In this document: positions 7,299-15,184 of the stretch, piece by piece | How positions within the stretch are numbered: position 1 is the stretch's first letter | How the letters are laid out: each line of letters opens with the position of its first letter | NCBI GenBank assembly: GCA_023393115.1 | Contig: JAEWMS010000038.1 | Span: 1 to 58,597, forward strand | Direction: 5' to 3' | DNA from: Bacillota bacterium | GTDB lineage: Bacteria > Bacillota > Clostridia > Acetivibrionales > DSM-1351 | Length of the DNA stretch: 58,597 nucleotides | Notes under the pieces: generated by a model | The model's database searches: none | What the model was told of the DNA's origin: nothing | What the model saw: only the letters and a program-made list of their open reading frames with translations | Position numbers and translations under genes: made by a program

Positions 7299-7502
7299 AT
7301 GGAAGATAAAGAAATAGCGAATTTCACTAAATTCATTAAAGCGGAAACAGAAGCTTTTAAGTCGGCTGGGCTTGAAGTTGGAAGAGTAGAGTTTACTTGT
7401 CCTATATGTGGCGGTAAAGCAGTTGGAAACAGGTACTGGCATGGCGGAAGAATACACGGGTTGGGCAGTGGTTGTCAAGGGTGCGGAATAAGCCATACAT
7501 AA
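7299..7502 (+). CDS. Small zinc-ribbon protein
   Basis: 67 residues. The C-terminal half has two knuckles, CPICGG and CQGCG, spaced about 25 residues apart, as in small phage zinc ribbons. It starts one base after the antirepressor stop, so it is translationally coupled. Function not recognised. Confidence 0.65.
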   Translation: MEDKEIANFTKFIKAETEAFKSAGLEVGRVEFTCPICGGKAVGNRYWHGGRIHGLGSGCQGCGISHT

Positions 7503-7541
7503 TAAATTAACAGTCACCGAGTGACAGAGAGGATGGAAAGA

Positions 7542-7946
7542 ATGAAAAAAGTAATAACAATAATTTTGGTAGTTTTAACAATTGGAGTACTGTTTGCAGG
7601 ATGCCAAAGGCAAGCGGATGAGGTAAGTTATAACCTGTCTCTTGAAGCTGACAATTTTAATGTAACAAGGAAATTAACTGTTATTAACGCAAGGGCCGAA
7701 GATGGAAATACCTCAGTTCTTTTTCAAATGACCGGGAATTTCTCCATTGAAAAAGAAGCTGACGGAGACTTGGCAGTCATTGGTGAGAATGATGATGGTA
7801 CATACTATAAACATTTTGTATATCTTTCAAGAGATATCACCTACATTGTAGAGGATATCGGGAAAACGTCTGTAAATAAGCACAAATATCAAATTAACTT
7901 CAATCCTAAAATGATTATTCCAGTAGAAGTGACCACGATCGATTAA
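7542..7946 (+). CDS. Prophage-encoded lipoprotein
   Basis: N-terminal MKKVITIILVVLTIGVLFAGC is a lipoprotein signal with lipobox LFAGC. The mature part (about 115 aa) is polar and predicted beta-rich, with no family recognised. In-frame GTG 7521 and ATG 7533 exist upstream, but ATG 7542 places the charged KK at the signal start. A surface lipoprotein made from an early prophage gene could be a superinfection-exclusion factor, but that is inference. Confidence 0.7.
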   Translation: MKKVITIILVVLTIGVLFAGCQRQADEVSYNLSLEADNFNVTRKLTVINARAEDGNTSVLFQMTGNFSIEKEADGDLAVIGENDDGTYYKHFVYLSRDITYIVEDIGKTSVNKHKYQINFNPKMIIPVEVTTID

Positions 7947-7980
7947 TTTTGACCGTTCAGGGGCAGAAAGGAGCCTAACA

Positions 7981-8115
7981 ATGAACCAAATTATCAAAAA
8001 TATGGTCCGGGATGATATCAATTTTAACTATGGTGGACATGCTCCATACTCGGTAGTTAAGCAGGTAATACAGATCAGTAAGATAGTTTATAAGAGGGCT
8101 GGAGGTGATACATAA
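7981..8115 (+). CDS. Small phage protein, unknown
   Basis: A 44-residue frame (MNQIIKNMVRDD ...) preceded by GAAAGGAG at ideal spacing. Its stop overlaps the next start (TAATG), so it belongs to the operon. No family was recognised. Confidence 0.6.
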   Translation: MNQIIKNMVRDDINFNYGGHAPYSVVKQVIQISKIVYKRAGGDT

Positions 8116-8441
8116 TGTTTGGAATCAAAAAGCTTAAAAAACGCATTGAAACACTGGAAAAGAAAATAGCCGATCTGGAGCTGCAACTCCGAGAACGGCC
8201 TACAGTTATAAATAATTACATAAATTCATCAGAAAAGCAGCATAGTGAAAATACGTTATCTGATGAAAAGAAAGCTTGGCTTAAAGAAATAGGAGCAAAA
8301 GAACTGAAAAGGCCATACAAATATCACATTCTGCAAAGTCATTCTTATTATTCAGAAGAGTATTTAATAGAAACTCCGCTTGAAAAACTTAAACTAGGCT
8401 TCTTGCGATGTGTTAAATGTTTTGGAAAGGCCACACAATAA
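8115..8441 (+). CDS. Coiled-coil phage protein, unknown
   Basis: 108 residues. Residues 3-30 form a clear heptad coiled coil (LKKRIETLEKKIADLELQL), followed by a short linker and a globular-looking C-terminus. The start overlaps the previous stop. Oligomerisation through the coil is likely; the role is unknown. Confidence 0.65.
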   Translation: MFGIKKLKKRIETLEKKIADLELQLRERPTVINNYINSSEKQHSENTLSDEKKAWLKEIGAKELKRPYKYHILQSHSYYSEEYLIETPLEKLKLGFLRCVKCFGKATQ

Positions 8442-8451
8442 AACAATAAAA

Positions 8452-8796
8452 TTAAAAAGGCAAAAAATTACTTAATGTATCAAGATATTTTCGAATATCT
8501 TCCAGTCCTCTTTTAAAACGGGTTTCCATAAACAAAATACCGGTACGAGTGAATGTTATATCGTTGACCATATCATCACCAGGATCACCGTCAATAAGAT
8601 CAGCGGTACAGAGTTCAGAACAAATATCAAAAGTATAGTCATGTGACCATTTTGGGGCAAGAGTTCTTTGAATTTCCTCAGAATCGCTAAAATAGTTTGC
8701 TTTTTCTTTGGCAATACCTGATTTTACTTTTTGACAATATTCCTTATACATTAAGCAGATAAGAGTATGTGCATCTTTTGTAAGTTCTATATCCAA
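8452..8796 (-). CDS. Conserved prophage protein resembling YjcQ-type winged-helix proteins
   Basis: 114 residues on the minus strand within the plus-strand early operon. It begins with TTG after GGGAGGTGAT, giving MDIELTKDAHTLICLMYKEYCQKVKSGIAKEKA. The pattern (LIYxxYxxRxxxG start, a mid domain, and TGILFMETRFKRGL at the end) resembles small YjcQ-like proteins seen in Firmicutes prophages. Its independent orientation suggests expression in the lysogen. Function unknown. Confidence 0.6.
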   Translation of the reverse strand: MDIELTKDAHTLICLMYKEYCQKVKSGIAKEKANYFSDSEEIQRTLAPKWSHDYTFDICSELCTADLIDGDPGDDMVNDITFTRTGILFMETRFKRGLEDIRKYLDTLSNFLPF

Positions 8797-8860
8797 GGTT
8801 AATCACCTCCCTCCTATGGGAGATTATACCACAAATTTTTACAGGAAAGGAGAAAACAAG

Positions 8861-9049
8861 TTGAAACATGGCAAAAAACCAACGGTAAAGCAGAGTAAGA
8901 TAATAGCCAGTTATAAATATAAAAGTGTAAATCTTAACTCCGCTAACTGGTTAGTATTTAAAGACCTTCCTGACATACTCTGGATAAGGCATAGAAGTAA
9001 TAATACCGAAATACCTATTCCGAAGGGAGGGCAAAATGAAACAGTCTAA
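8861..9049 (+). CDS. DUF6906-like small phage protein
   Basis: 62 residues starting at TTG 8861 (reads MKHGKKPTVKQSKI) after GGAAAGGAG. The KHGKxPT start and the central NWLVFKDLP match a small conserved family of Firmicutes phages known to me as DUF6906. An ATG at 8816 in the same frame lacks a ribosome binding site. Function unknown. Confidence 0.65.
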   Translation: MKHGKKPTVKQSKIIASYKYKSVNLNSANWLVFKDLPDILWIRHRSNNTEIPIPKGGQNETV

Positions 9050-9200
9050 AGAGGAATTTGTTACCGAAATGCAAAGACGGATCACCTACAAGAAACGTAA
9101 AGCTCAGTATGATGCTGATGGTTACAGGTGCGATTCAATTCTGAGAATGCGAAAGGCACGTAACCGCAGGAATATAAGGTCAAGGGGGTGTTACGAATGA
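9036..9200 (+). CDS. Small basic phage protein
   Basis: 54 residues (MKQSKEEFVTEMQRRITYKKRK ... RGCYE), rich in Arg/Lys, preceded by GAAGGGAGGG. It overlaps the previous gene by 14 bases and the next start by ATGA. Possibly nucleic-acid binding; unknown. Confidence 0.55.
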   Translation: MKQSKEEFVTEMQRRITYKKRKAQYDADGYRCDSILRMRKARNRRNIRSRGCYE

Positions 9201-9394
9201 TATGCCCTTACTATAAGGCACATGGTAGGCATTTTATTAGTTGCCAGCGAGGGATACAGTCCAGCAAATTCAAGGGTGATCTAAAGATACATATTAAAAT
9301 GGCGTGCAATAGTAAGTACCGAGACTGCAAGACTTATAAATATCTCGAAAGGAGTTGGGGACATGAAAAAGCGAAAACGGCTGACCAGAGGTAA
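9197..9394 (+). CDS. Small cysteine-containing phage protein
   Basis: 65 residues starting MICPYYKAHGRHFISCQ. The spaced Cys and His (CPYY ... CQ ... MAC ... DCKTYKY) suggest a small zinc site. ATG 9197 is chosen for the AAGGGGGTG 6 bases upstream and the ATGA overlap. Unknown function; the type is common in Firmicutes phage early regions. Confidence 0.6.
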   Translation: MICPYYKAHGRHFISCQRGIQSSKFKGDLKIHIKMACNSKYRDCKTYKYLERSWGHEKAKTADQR

Positions 9395-9584
9395 AAAAAT
9401 AGCTTTGTATGTAGGTGGTTTTATATTATCCTGCTTGCTGGTCCCTGTAGTAGCTAAATATGCAGATAATGTTAGGGGGTATGACGGTACAGGAGGCGAG
9501 GTATTATTACCATTGCTGTATTTGATAGCAATAACATTTATTAATACAATATCGGACTATAAAAAAGAAAACGCCCATGATTAA
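9363..9584 (+). CDS. Small membrane protein with two transmembrane segments
   Basis: 73 residues: a basic N-terminus (KKRKRLTRGKK), hydrophobic helix IALYVGGFILSCLLVPVVA, a polar loop, then LLPLLYLIAITFINTI. Starts after AAAGGAG and overlaps the previous gene in another frame. Function unknown. Confidence 0.6.
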   Translation: MKKRKRLTRGKKIALYVGGFILSCLLVPVVAKYADNVRGYDGTGGEVLLPLLYLIAITFINTISDYKKENAHD

Positions 9585-9639
9585 CGGCGTTAAGAAAATA
9601 TCTCAATCAAAATATAACACGAAAGGGGTCAGATGTAAA

Positions 9640-9882
9640 GTGAGTAGCGAGAAAATCTGTGACTGGGAACGCTCACGAATTGATGAAGATGATTTCCCTG
9701 GTATAATGGACGATTACTTTCGTTGGGTGGATAAGCTTAAAGCTAGAAATAAAGAACTGGAAGAACAACACGAAATGGACATAGAGCTATTTATCGGCTA
9801 TCAGAACAAAATAAGAGAACTTACAGCCGACATTACAGTACTAAAAGATTTGATACCTCACAAAGTTGATGAAAGGAGTTAA
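9640..9882 (+). CDS. Small acidic coiled-coil phage protein
   Basis: 80 residues from GTG 9640, which has GAAAGGGGT upstream; an alternative ATG in the same frame at 9577 would add 21 residues and overlap the upstream gene. The segment KLKARNKELEEQHEMDIELF ... KIRELTADITVLKDL is a long heptad helix. Unknown function. Directly precedes erf. Confidence 0.55.
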   Translation: MSSEKICDWERSRIDEDDFPGIMDDYFRWVDKLKARNKELEEQHEMDIELFIGYQNKIRELTADITVLKDLIPHKVDERS

Positions 9883-9891
9883 AAGTTAATT

Positions 9892-10533
9892 ATGAATAAA
9901 AGTGAATCTATTAAAAATCTTTCAATTGCGCTGTCAAAATTTCAGGGAGAAGTAAAAAACCCAAAAAATACAGCAAATAACCCATACTTTAAAAGTAAGT
10001 ATGCTCCTCTCGAAGAAGTCCTTTCAACGGCACGACCGGTACTACAAAAATATGGCCTTTCTTTTATACAGCTGCCTGGAAGTGACGGAGAAAACGTTAG
10101 TTGTCAGACTATCCTTATGTATGAGGATGAATATATCGAGAGTGACATTATTACTTTCAAACTACCGAAAGTAGATATTCAGAGTATGGGAGCTGCCATT
10201 ACATACATAAAAAGATATCAATTAAGTGCAATGCTGGGACTTGCTTCGGAAGAAGATAAAGACGGAATAGAACCAAATCAAAAGAAGAAGTCTGAAGAAG
10301 AAATTGAGAAAGAAAAAGCTGACAAGTCTGCGAAAGAATCAATTGACCCTATAAAGGTTAGTACGATTAAGGGGATGCTTAAGGCAACCCACACTGATGA
10401 AACGCAATTCTGCGAGTATTATGGGGTTAAAAATATAGAGAGTATTACAAACAGCTTATTCCCTAGGGTTATGTCAGCTCTTACGAAAAAGAAGGACAGT
10501 ACCCCAAGCCAAAATCAAGAACTTGATATATAA
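9892..10533 (+). CDS. erf: ERF-family single-strand annealing recombinase
   Basis: 213 residues. The ERF core covers about 1-140: SIALSKFQGEVKNPKNTANNPYFKSKYAPLEEVLSTARPVLQKYGL and GAAITYIKRYQLSAMLGLASEEDKDG are signature stretches. The C-terminal third is a charged linker and small helical tail. It anneals complementary single strands during phage replication and recombination, normally with the phage SSB (present at 12285). Early operon position fits. Confidence 0.92.
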   Translation: MNKSESIKNLSIALSKFQGEVKNPKNTANNPYFKSKYAPLEEVLSTARPVLQKYGLSFIQLPGSDGENVSCQTILMYEDEYIESDIITFKLPKVDIQSMGAAITYIKRYQLSAMLGLASEEDKDGIEPNQKKKSEEEIEKEKADKSAKESIDPIKVSTIKGMLKATHTDETQFCEYYGVKNIESITNSLFPRVMSALTKKKDSTPSQNQELDI

Positions 10534-10542
10534 GGAGGACTT

Positions 10543-11433
10543 ATGAAAGAATTAATTATTTTAAATAAAACATTGCCAGTAATAGATATTAATTTTGAGG
10601 AAGTTAAGAAGGATCTAGCAGATCAGCTTGAGCAATACAAGAACCTTGTTGTAACCGAGGATACACTGAGTGTTTGCAAATCAAATCAAAAGGCTCTTGC
10701 TGGATTAAAGGGTAAGGTTGATACATACAGGAAAGACATAAAGCGTGTCATGTCAGAGCCTATCACGGCGTTTGAAAATAAGTGTAAGGAACTTATTGCT
10801 TTAATTGAATATGCTGAACAACCCCTCAAAGACGGGATAAAAGTTTTTGATGATAAGAAACGTGAAGAAAAGAGAAATCTTGCACTTAGTATCATTTCTG
10901 AAATCATCATAAAACATGGTATTTCTCCAAAGTATGCTAATCAGTTAACAGTATTGGACAAGTATACAAATCTGACGGCAAAAGAAAGTGAGGTCAAGGA
11001 GGATATTGAACAGCGGGCCTTTATATTACTCGGCGAGCAGAAGAAAGAAATAGAGTTACTTGAGTTGATTCAGGATGCTATTGATACTGCTAATAAGCGT
11101 ATTAAACGCCAATTAACCTTATCTGAGTTCCAGAGATACATAGACAACGGCATGAGCGCAAAAGATGTTATCCAAGCGATTAACGCCAATGCAGAGCGCA
11201 TATATGAAGCAGAGAATCCGAAACCAGTTGAGGAGCCAAAGAGTGAACCAGTAATAGAAGTTTCTACTCCTGCGCCTATTCAGCCTACAAATGAGCATAC
11301 GCCCACCGCTGATCCAATGTGGTTTGTAGATATAAGAATAACCGCAACAGCTTCAAAAATTATGGCATTAAAACAGTTTTTACTTGATAATGGCATAATT
11401 TATAAAGTTAATGATAAGGGGACTATCGTATGA
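10543..11433 (+). CDS. DUF1351 phage protein
   Basis: 296 residues, mostly helical, with the DUF1351 pattern LPVIDINFEEVKKDLADQLEQYKNLVVTEDTL near the start and VDTYRKDIKRVMSEPITAFENKCKELI. A Pro-rich linker (about 225-260) leads to a small C-terminal domain. DUF1351 genes usually lie beside Erf/RecT-type recombinases and SSB, as here, so a role in phage DNA replication or recombination is inferred. Confidence 0.8.
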   Translation: MKELIILNKTLPVIDINFEEVKKDLADQLEQYKNLVVTEDTLSVCKSNQKALAGLKGKVDTYRKDIKRVMSEPITAFENKCKELIALIEYAEQPLKDGIKVFDDKKREEKRNLALSIISEIIIKHGISPKYANQLTVLDKYTNLTAKESEVKEDIEQRAFILLGEQKKEIELLELIQDAIDTANKRIKRQLTLSEFQRYIDNGMSAKDVIQAINANAERIYEAENPKPVEEPKSEPVIEVSTPAPIQPTNEHTPTADPMWFVDIRITATASKIMALKQFLLDNGIIYKVNDKGTIV

Positions 11434-11744
11434 TGTACCCAAAGCCTAAAAAGAGGCGAAAACTCCGTGCTAAAAACAATCCAAAACCAACAGAGAATAG
11501 CATCTGTGAGGTATGTGGTAAGACTTATGCTGAAACACATGAAATATTCTTCGGCAAACACAGGCAGCTATCTATTAAATATCATATCCAAGCTTTATTG
11601 TGCGCAGAGCATCACAGGGGGCCGTTTGGCCCTCACCTCTGCAAACAACGTGATTTGGAACTTAAACGTAGGGGGCAGAAATTCTTTGAACAGTATTTCG
11701 GACATGATGAGTTTATGAGGTTATTCGGCCGGAATTATTTGTAG
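11430..11744 (+). CDS. Putative phage zinc-binding HNH-like protein
   Basis: 104 residues, basic, starting with ATGA overlap. It has CEVCGKTYAETHEIFFGKHRQLSIKYHIQALLCAEHHRGPFGPH: two Cys, then several His/Cys as in the HNH-like proteins found next to ninB in Firmicutes phages. It could be a structure-specific nuclease or a zinc-binding accessory protein. A nuclease call is inferred from motif and position. Confidence 0.6.
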   Translation: MMYPKPKKRRKLRAKNNPKPTENSICEVCGKTYAETHEIFFGKHRQLSIKYHIQALLCAEHHRGPFGPHLCKQRDLELKRRGQKFFEQYFGHDEFMRLFGRNYL

Positions 11745-11752
11745 GAGGCATT

Positions 11753-12283
11753 ATGAAACTTGTATCAAATAAAATCAGACTACAGTATACCGAAAACCAG
11801 GAACCGGAAATTGTTATTACCGCAAAAGGATATATAAAGCCAGAGGTTGAGGAATTGAAAGCAATTACTTTAAACGGCAAACATTTATCAGTTGAAATCA
11901 AACAATACAGACATAAACGCAGCCTCGACTCTAACGCTTATTTTTGGCTTTTGCTTGGAGAAATGGCTGCTATCCTCAAAACTACAAAGGACGAACTATA
12001 TTTAATCATGCTGGAGCGATATGGAGTGTATACGCACGTAATTGTCAAACCGGAAGTAGTTGACAAGGTAAAACAGGAGTGGCGAACGGTCCGGGAGCTT
12101 GGAGAAGTAACGGTTAATGGTAAGACAGGAATACAGCTTCAATGCTTCTTTGGCAGCTCAACCTATGACACGAAAGAAATGTCTCGTCTGATAGACGGGG
12201 TAGTTGCAGAGGCTAAGGATCTTGGTATTGAGACAATGACACCGCAGGAATTAGCAAAAATGAAAAATGAATGGGGGAAGTGA
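11753..12283 (+). CDS. NinB/Orf-like phage recombination protein
   Basis: 176 residues. The segment YRHKRSLDSNAYFWLLLGEMAAILKTTKDELYLIMLERYG matches the conserved core of lambda NinB (Orf), a recombination mediator that binds ssDNA and helps replace SSB. Located between the HNH-like gene and ssb, as in related phages. Confidence 0.8.
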   Translation: MKLVSNKIRLQYTENQEPEIVITAKGYIKPEVEELKAITLNGKHLSVEIKQYRHKRSLDSNAYFWLLLGEMAAILKTTKDELYLIMLERYGVYTHVIVKPEVVDKVKQEWRTVRELGEVTVNGKTGIQLQCFFGSSTYDTKEMSRLIDGVVAEAKDLGIETMTPQELAKMKNEWGK

Positions 12284-12284
12284 T

Positions 12285-12734
12285 ATGAATAAATCAATCT
12301 TGATGGGCCGTCTGACTAAGGAGCCTGAGATACGATATACCAGCGGCAACAATACAGCTGTAGCAAGTTTTACTCTTGCAGTAAACAGGCGAGGAGCAAA
12401 GGAAGGACAACCGCAGGCCGACTTCATAAACATTGTAGCCTGGAACAAAACAGCTGAATTTGTTGCTAAGTATTTCTCGAAAGGGTTACAGGTTGCTATA
12501 GTCGGCAGACTTCAGACAAGAACCTGGGATGATAACGAAGGTAAGCGGCATTACATAACAGAGGTAGTGGCAGACGAAACGTATTTTGCGGACAGCAAAA
12601 GAAACGGAACTGAGTCAGTAAGTGGCAGAACATTCAATCCTGACAGCGAACCGCCGGGAAGTAATGATGGCTTCTACCCAATGGACGAGGATGACGAATT
12701 ACCTTTTAACCCAGGGTTAGGCTTCCCGGGATAA
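12285..12734 (+). CDS. ssb: Single-stranded DNA-binding protein
   Basis: 149 residues: OB-fold N-terminus (MNKSILMGRLTKEPEIRYT ... VASFTLAVNRR ... FINIVAWNKTAEFVAKYFSKG) and an acidic tail. The protein-interaction tip appears as DDELPF but is followed by eight more residues (NPGLGFPG), instead of ending there. ATG 12285 follows GGGGAAGTGAT; an in-frame start at 12267 is less likely. Works with Erf and the NinB-like protein. Confidence 0.95.
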   Translation: MNKSILMGRLTKEPEIRYTSGNNTAVASFTLAVNRRGAKEGQPQADFINIVAWNKTAEFVAKYFSKGLQVAIVGRLQTRTWDDNEGKRHYITEVVADETYFADSKRNGTESVSGRTFNPDSEPPGSNDGFYPMDEDDELPFNPGLGFPG

Positions 12735-12767
12735 AAAGCCACTCGGAATTAAGGGGGTGGTTAAATA

Positions 12768-13517
12768 TTGGCTGGTTACATTAAAGCGTATAGAGATATT
12801 CAAGAACATTGGGTATGGGCAGATAAACCATTTTCTAAAGGCCAGGCATGGATTGATATTGTATTTCGATGTAATCATGTCTGCCGAAAAGTTGTAGGTT
12901 ATGGTGACATTAAATGGGTGCTAAGGGGGCAGTTTGTATCAAGCAATTATAAACTTGCGGAGGCGTGGGGATGGTCAGAGAGCTCAGTAAGGAAGTTCAT
13001 AAAGTTGTTAGTGAAAGACTCAATGATAACTGCAACTGCAAATAAAAATTATACACTTTACGAGGTGGTAAATTATTGCGTATATCAAAGTATTGATATT
13101 ACTGAATTACAGCAAAAGTCAAACGCACAAAAAACGCACAGTAAACGCACTCCGCACGCACAGCGCACGCCAAACAATAATGATAATAACTATAAAACAC
13201 TAAAAGAAATAATAAATATATATGCAACTGATCCAAAGTTAAACTCCACTCTACTAAATTTTCTTGATATGAGAATCCAGAAGAAGAAAGTACCAACTGA
13301 CAAAGCAATGGAATTAATTATTAATACTCTTAAGCCTTTCGATATTGAAACTCAAATACAAATGCTTGAAAAGTCGATAAAAAGTGGTTGGACCGATGTT
13401 TATCCGCCGAATGAACCTAAAAAAATGGAAGCCAAGAAGTCTAACAGAGACAATTTTGAACAGCGAGACAATGAATATTCAGGCGAGAATTTTTTCAGCA
13501 ATGTTGGGAGGGGTTAG
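12768..13517 (+). CDS. DnaD-like phage replication initiator
   Basis: 249 residues from TTG 12768 after AAGGGGGTGG. The N-terminal winged-helix region (about 1-110: GYIKAYRDIQEHWVWADKPFSKGQAWIDI ... WGWSESSVRKFIKLLVKDSMI) matches phage replisome organisers; a polar hinge then leads to a helical DnaD-like C-terminus. No helicase loader is seen nearby, so it may recruit the host machinery. Confidence 0.75.
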   Translation: MAGYIKAYRDIQEHWVWADKPFSKGQAWIDIVFRCNHVCRKVVGYGDIKWVLRGQFVSSNYKLAEAWGWSESSVRKFIKLLVKDSMITATANKNYTLYEVVNYCVYQSIDITELQQKSNAQKTHSKRTPHAQRTPNNNDNNYKTLKEIINIYATDPKLNSTLLNFLDMRIQKKKVPTDKAMELIINTLKPFDIETQIQMLEKSIKSGWTDVYPPNEPKKMEAKKSNRDNFEQRDNEYSGENFFSNVGRG

Positions 13518-13518
13518 A

Positions 13519-13887
13519 TTGATAAATAAGGCAATAAAGGCATGTAACGAGGAAATTAAGTTTTATAAAAATGAATTGAAGCAACCATACATGAAAAAAT
13601 ATTTACCACCGGAAGAAGATTATATCAGAGGACATAGCGCAACATACTGTAGAATGCAAGATGGAATTAAAACTTTTGAATTTATTAAATCCGTTCTTGA
13701 AGAAAAACAGCAGAGTGAGCAGGGGTGTGATTACTGCAACAATAATAAAACTATTCTAGAGAGAGCAGAACCATTACTTCAAGTTTCTATAGAGTTAAGC
13801 CATTTAGTAATGATAGATGTATTCGGAGTAAAAGGCACTGAGATAACGTACTGCCCAATGTGCGGAAGGAGGCTAATCCATGAGTGA
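13519..13887 (+). CDS. Phage zinc-finger protein, unknown
   Basis: 122 residues from TTG 13519, chosen for the GGGAGGGGT just upstream (ATG 13501 is an alternative). Two Cys pairs, CDYCNN and CPMCGRRL, about 50 residues apart form a probable zinc ribbon at the C-terminus, typical of many Firmicutes phage early proteins. Function unknown. Confidence 0.6.
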   Translation: MINKAIKACNEEIKFYKNELKQPYMKKYLPPEEDYIRGHSATYCRMQDGIKTFEFIKSVLEEKQQSEQGCDYCNNNKTILERAEPLLQVSIELSHLVMIDVFGVKGTEITYCPMCGRRLIHE

Positions 13888-14023
13888 CACAGTTCAAATA
13901 GTTTTAACTATAGCATTAATCGGTTTTATTCTTAATGGGTTATATTGGGCAAGAAAACAAAATGTATCAGCTACGGTGTATGTAATGAGTCTAGCTTTAA
14001 TCTTGGGGGTGATGTTGTTTTGA
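13880..14023 (+). CDS. Small two-helix membrane protein
   Basis: 47 residues (MSDTVQIVLTIALIGFIL ... VYVMSLALILGVMLF) with two hydrophobic helices. Preceded by GGAAGGAGG at ideal spacing and overlapping genes on both sides, so it is probably translated. Function unknown. Confidence 0.6.
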   Translation: MSDTVQIVLTIALIGFILNGLYWARKQNVSATVYVMSLALILGVMLF

Positions 14024-14496
14024 TACTTGCAATTGATCCTGGATGTATTGAAAGTGCTTATGTTCTATTAAACGAGGATGATCTATCAATAGTCGAACAT
14101 GGCAAGATAGACAATGAAAAATTACTTTTATTCATTACATATTTAAATAGCAAAGTTAATCATATAGCCATTGAAATGATAGCTTCATACGGAATGGCAG
14201 TTGGTGCTGAAGTATTTGAAACAGTATTTTGGATAGGCCGGTTTTGGGAAGCTTCGCTAAAACATAAGCACTGCAAGAGATTAAGAATATACCGCAAAGA
14301 GGAAAAAATTAACCTGTGTGGCTCTATGAAAGCCAAGGATGCAAACATACGGCAGGCATTAATAGACAGGTTCGGGATAGTAGGCACTAAGAAACAACCA
14401 GGCTGGTTCTATGGGTTTAAGGCTGATATATGGCAGGCGTATGCTGTAGGAGTTACATACCACGACTTATATATAAAGCAAGAGGTGAGAACATGA
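14020..14496 (+). CDS. RuvC-like phage Holliday-junction resolvase
   Basis: 158 residues from TTG 14020 (GGGGGTGAT upstream). LILAIDPGCIESAYVLL is the first RuvC beta strand with catalytic Asp; IAIEMIASYGMAVGAEVFETVFWIGRF carries the second acidic residue; KAKDANIRQALIDRFG and KADIWQAYAVGVTYHD complete the RNase H-like fold with the C-terminal acidic residue. Resolves recombination junctions before packaging. It overlaps its neighbours, so it is co-translated. Confidence 0.82.
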   Translation: MILAIDPGCIESAYVLLNEDDLSIVEHGKIDNEKLLLFITYLNSKVNHIAIEMIASYGMAVGAEVFETVFWIGRFWEASLKHKHCKRLRIYRKEEKINLCGSMKAKDANIRQALIDRFGIVGTKKQPGWFYGFKADIWQAYAVGVTYHDLYIKQEVRT

Positions 14497-14921
14497 TAAC
14501 TGAGCAGCAGAAAACGGACCTGATTCTATTTGCAAGTATATGCGGATATCTAACTGAGGGAGTAATGCAGTTGGGACTTAAGGGAGAGGAAGCTGAGACC
14601 GCCCGGAAAATGGGAGAAAAGGGAATTGAGCTGTTTCAGAAAATTGTTGACAGACTGCCGGTGGAAGATTGCAAGAGAATACTAAAAGCTACTAAGACCT
14701 GCGAGATTGCGGTAATTCCTCCGGACAAAGTCAAGAAGAAAGTGGGAGAGAAGGAACTGACAGTCAAGCGTGAATGGCTCGATGAATTAACTGAGCAAGC
14801 ATTATCATTTTGCGAGACCTGCAGCCGGAATTATAAACACTGTGGACTAAGAAAAACATTGAAGAAACTTGAAGTAGCAGCCTGCCATGATGAAAAGGGC
14901 AGATGCGAGTTTAAGGCTTAA
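14493..14921 (+). CDS. DUF5651-like phage protein
   Basis: 142 residues starting MITEQQKTDLILFASICGYL. The C-terminal Cys pattern FCETCSRNYKHCGLRKTL ... CHDEKGRCEF resembles the DUF5651 family of Firmicutes phages. A zinc site is likely. The start overlaps the previous stop (ATGA). Function unknown. Confidence 0.65.
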   Translation: MITEQQKTDLILFASICGYLTEGVMQLGLKGEEAETARKMGEKGIELFQKIVDRLPVEDCKRILKATKTCEIAVIPPDKVKKKVGEKELTVKREWLDELTEQALSFCETCSRNYKHCGLRKTLKKLEVAACHDEKGRCEFKA

Positions 14922-14931
14922 GGAGGTTAAT

Positions 14932-15078
14932 ATGCAAATAATTATTAATATTTTGGCTGGTATAGGGGCTATAACACTTATTTGTACTGGATTTGTAGTT
15001 GCAATTTGCATCAGATCCGGCAAACAAGAAGCACATGAAGTTAGCCTGGGAGAATACAGGTTTGATAAACGAGTTTAG
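14932..15078 (+). CDS. Small single-pass membrane protein
   Basis: 48 residues: MQIIINILAGIGAITLICTGFVVAICI is a transmembrane helix followed by a short charged tail. Preceded by AAGGAGG. Unknown. Confidence 0.6.
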   Translation: MQIIINILAGIGAITLICTGFVVAICIRSGKQEAHEVSLGEYRFDKRV

Positions 15079-15184
15079 TCGCTATAGCAAAAGATAGCGA
15101 GGTAAAAAATTAGCCCAGTAAGGGCAGAAAGGCAAAGAATAATTCTAGATAAAAGATAGGCCTATCGTTCAGACGTGAGCGAAT
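15079..15184 (+). other. Non-coding stretch with two perfect inverted repeats
   Basis: Contains hairpin TCGCTAT / ATAGCGA (15079-15100, 8-base loop) and the 12-bp palindrome GATAGGCCTATC (15155-15166) just ahead of the cytosine methyltransferase, whose start lacks a clear ribosome binding site. They could be operator sites for methyltransferase autoregulation; no further evidence. Confidence 0.4.

Noticed and set aside
13384..13518. Upstream extension of the zinc-finger protein at 13519
   Set aside because: It would overlap the DnaD-like gene by over 130 bases, while TTG 13519 has a strong ribosome binding site.
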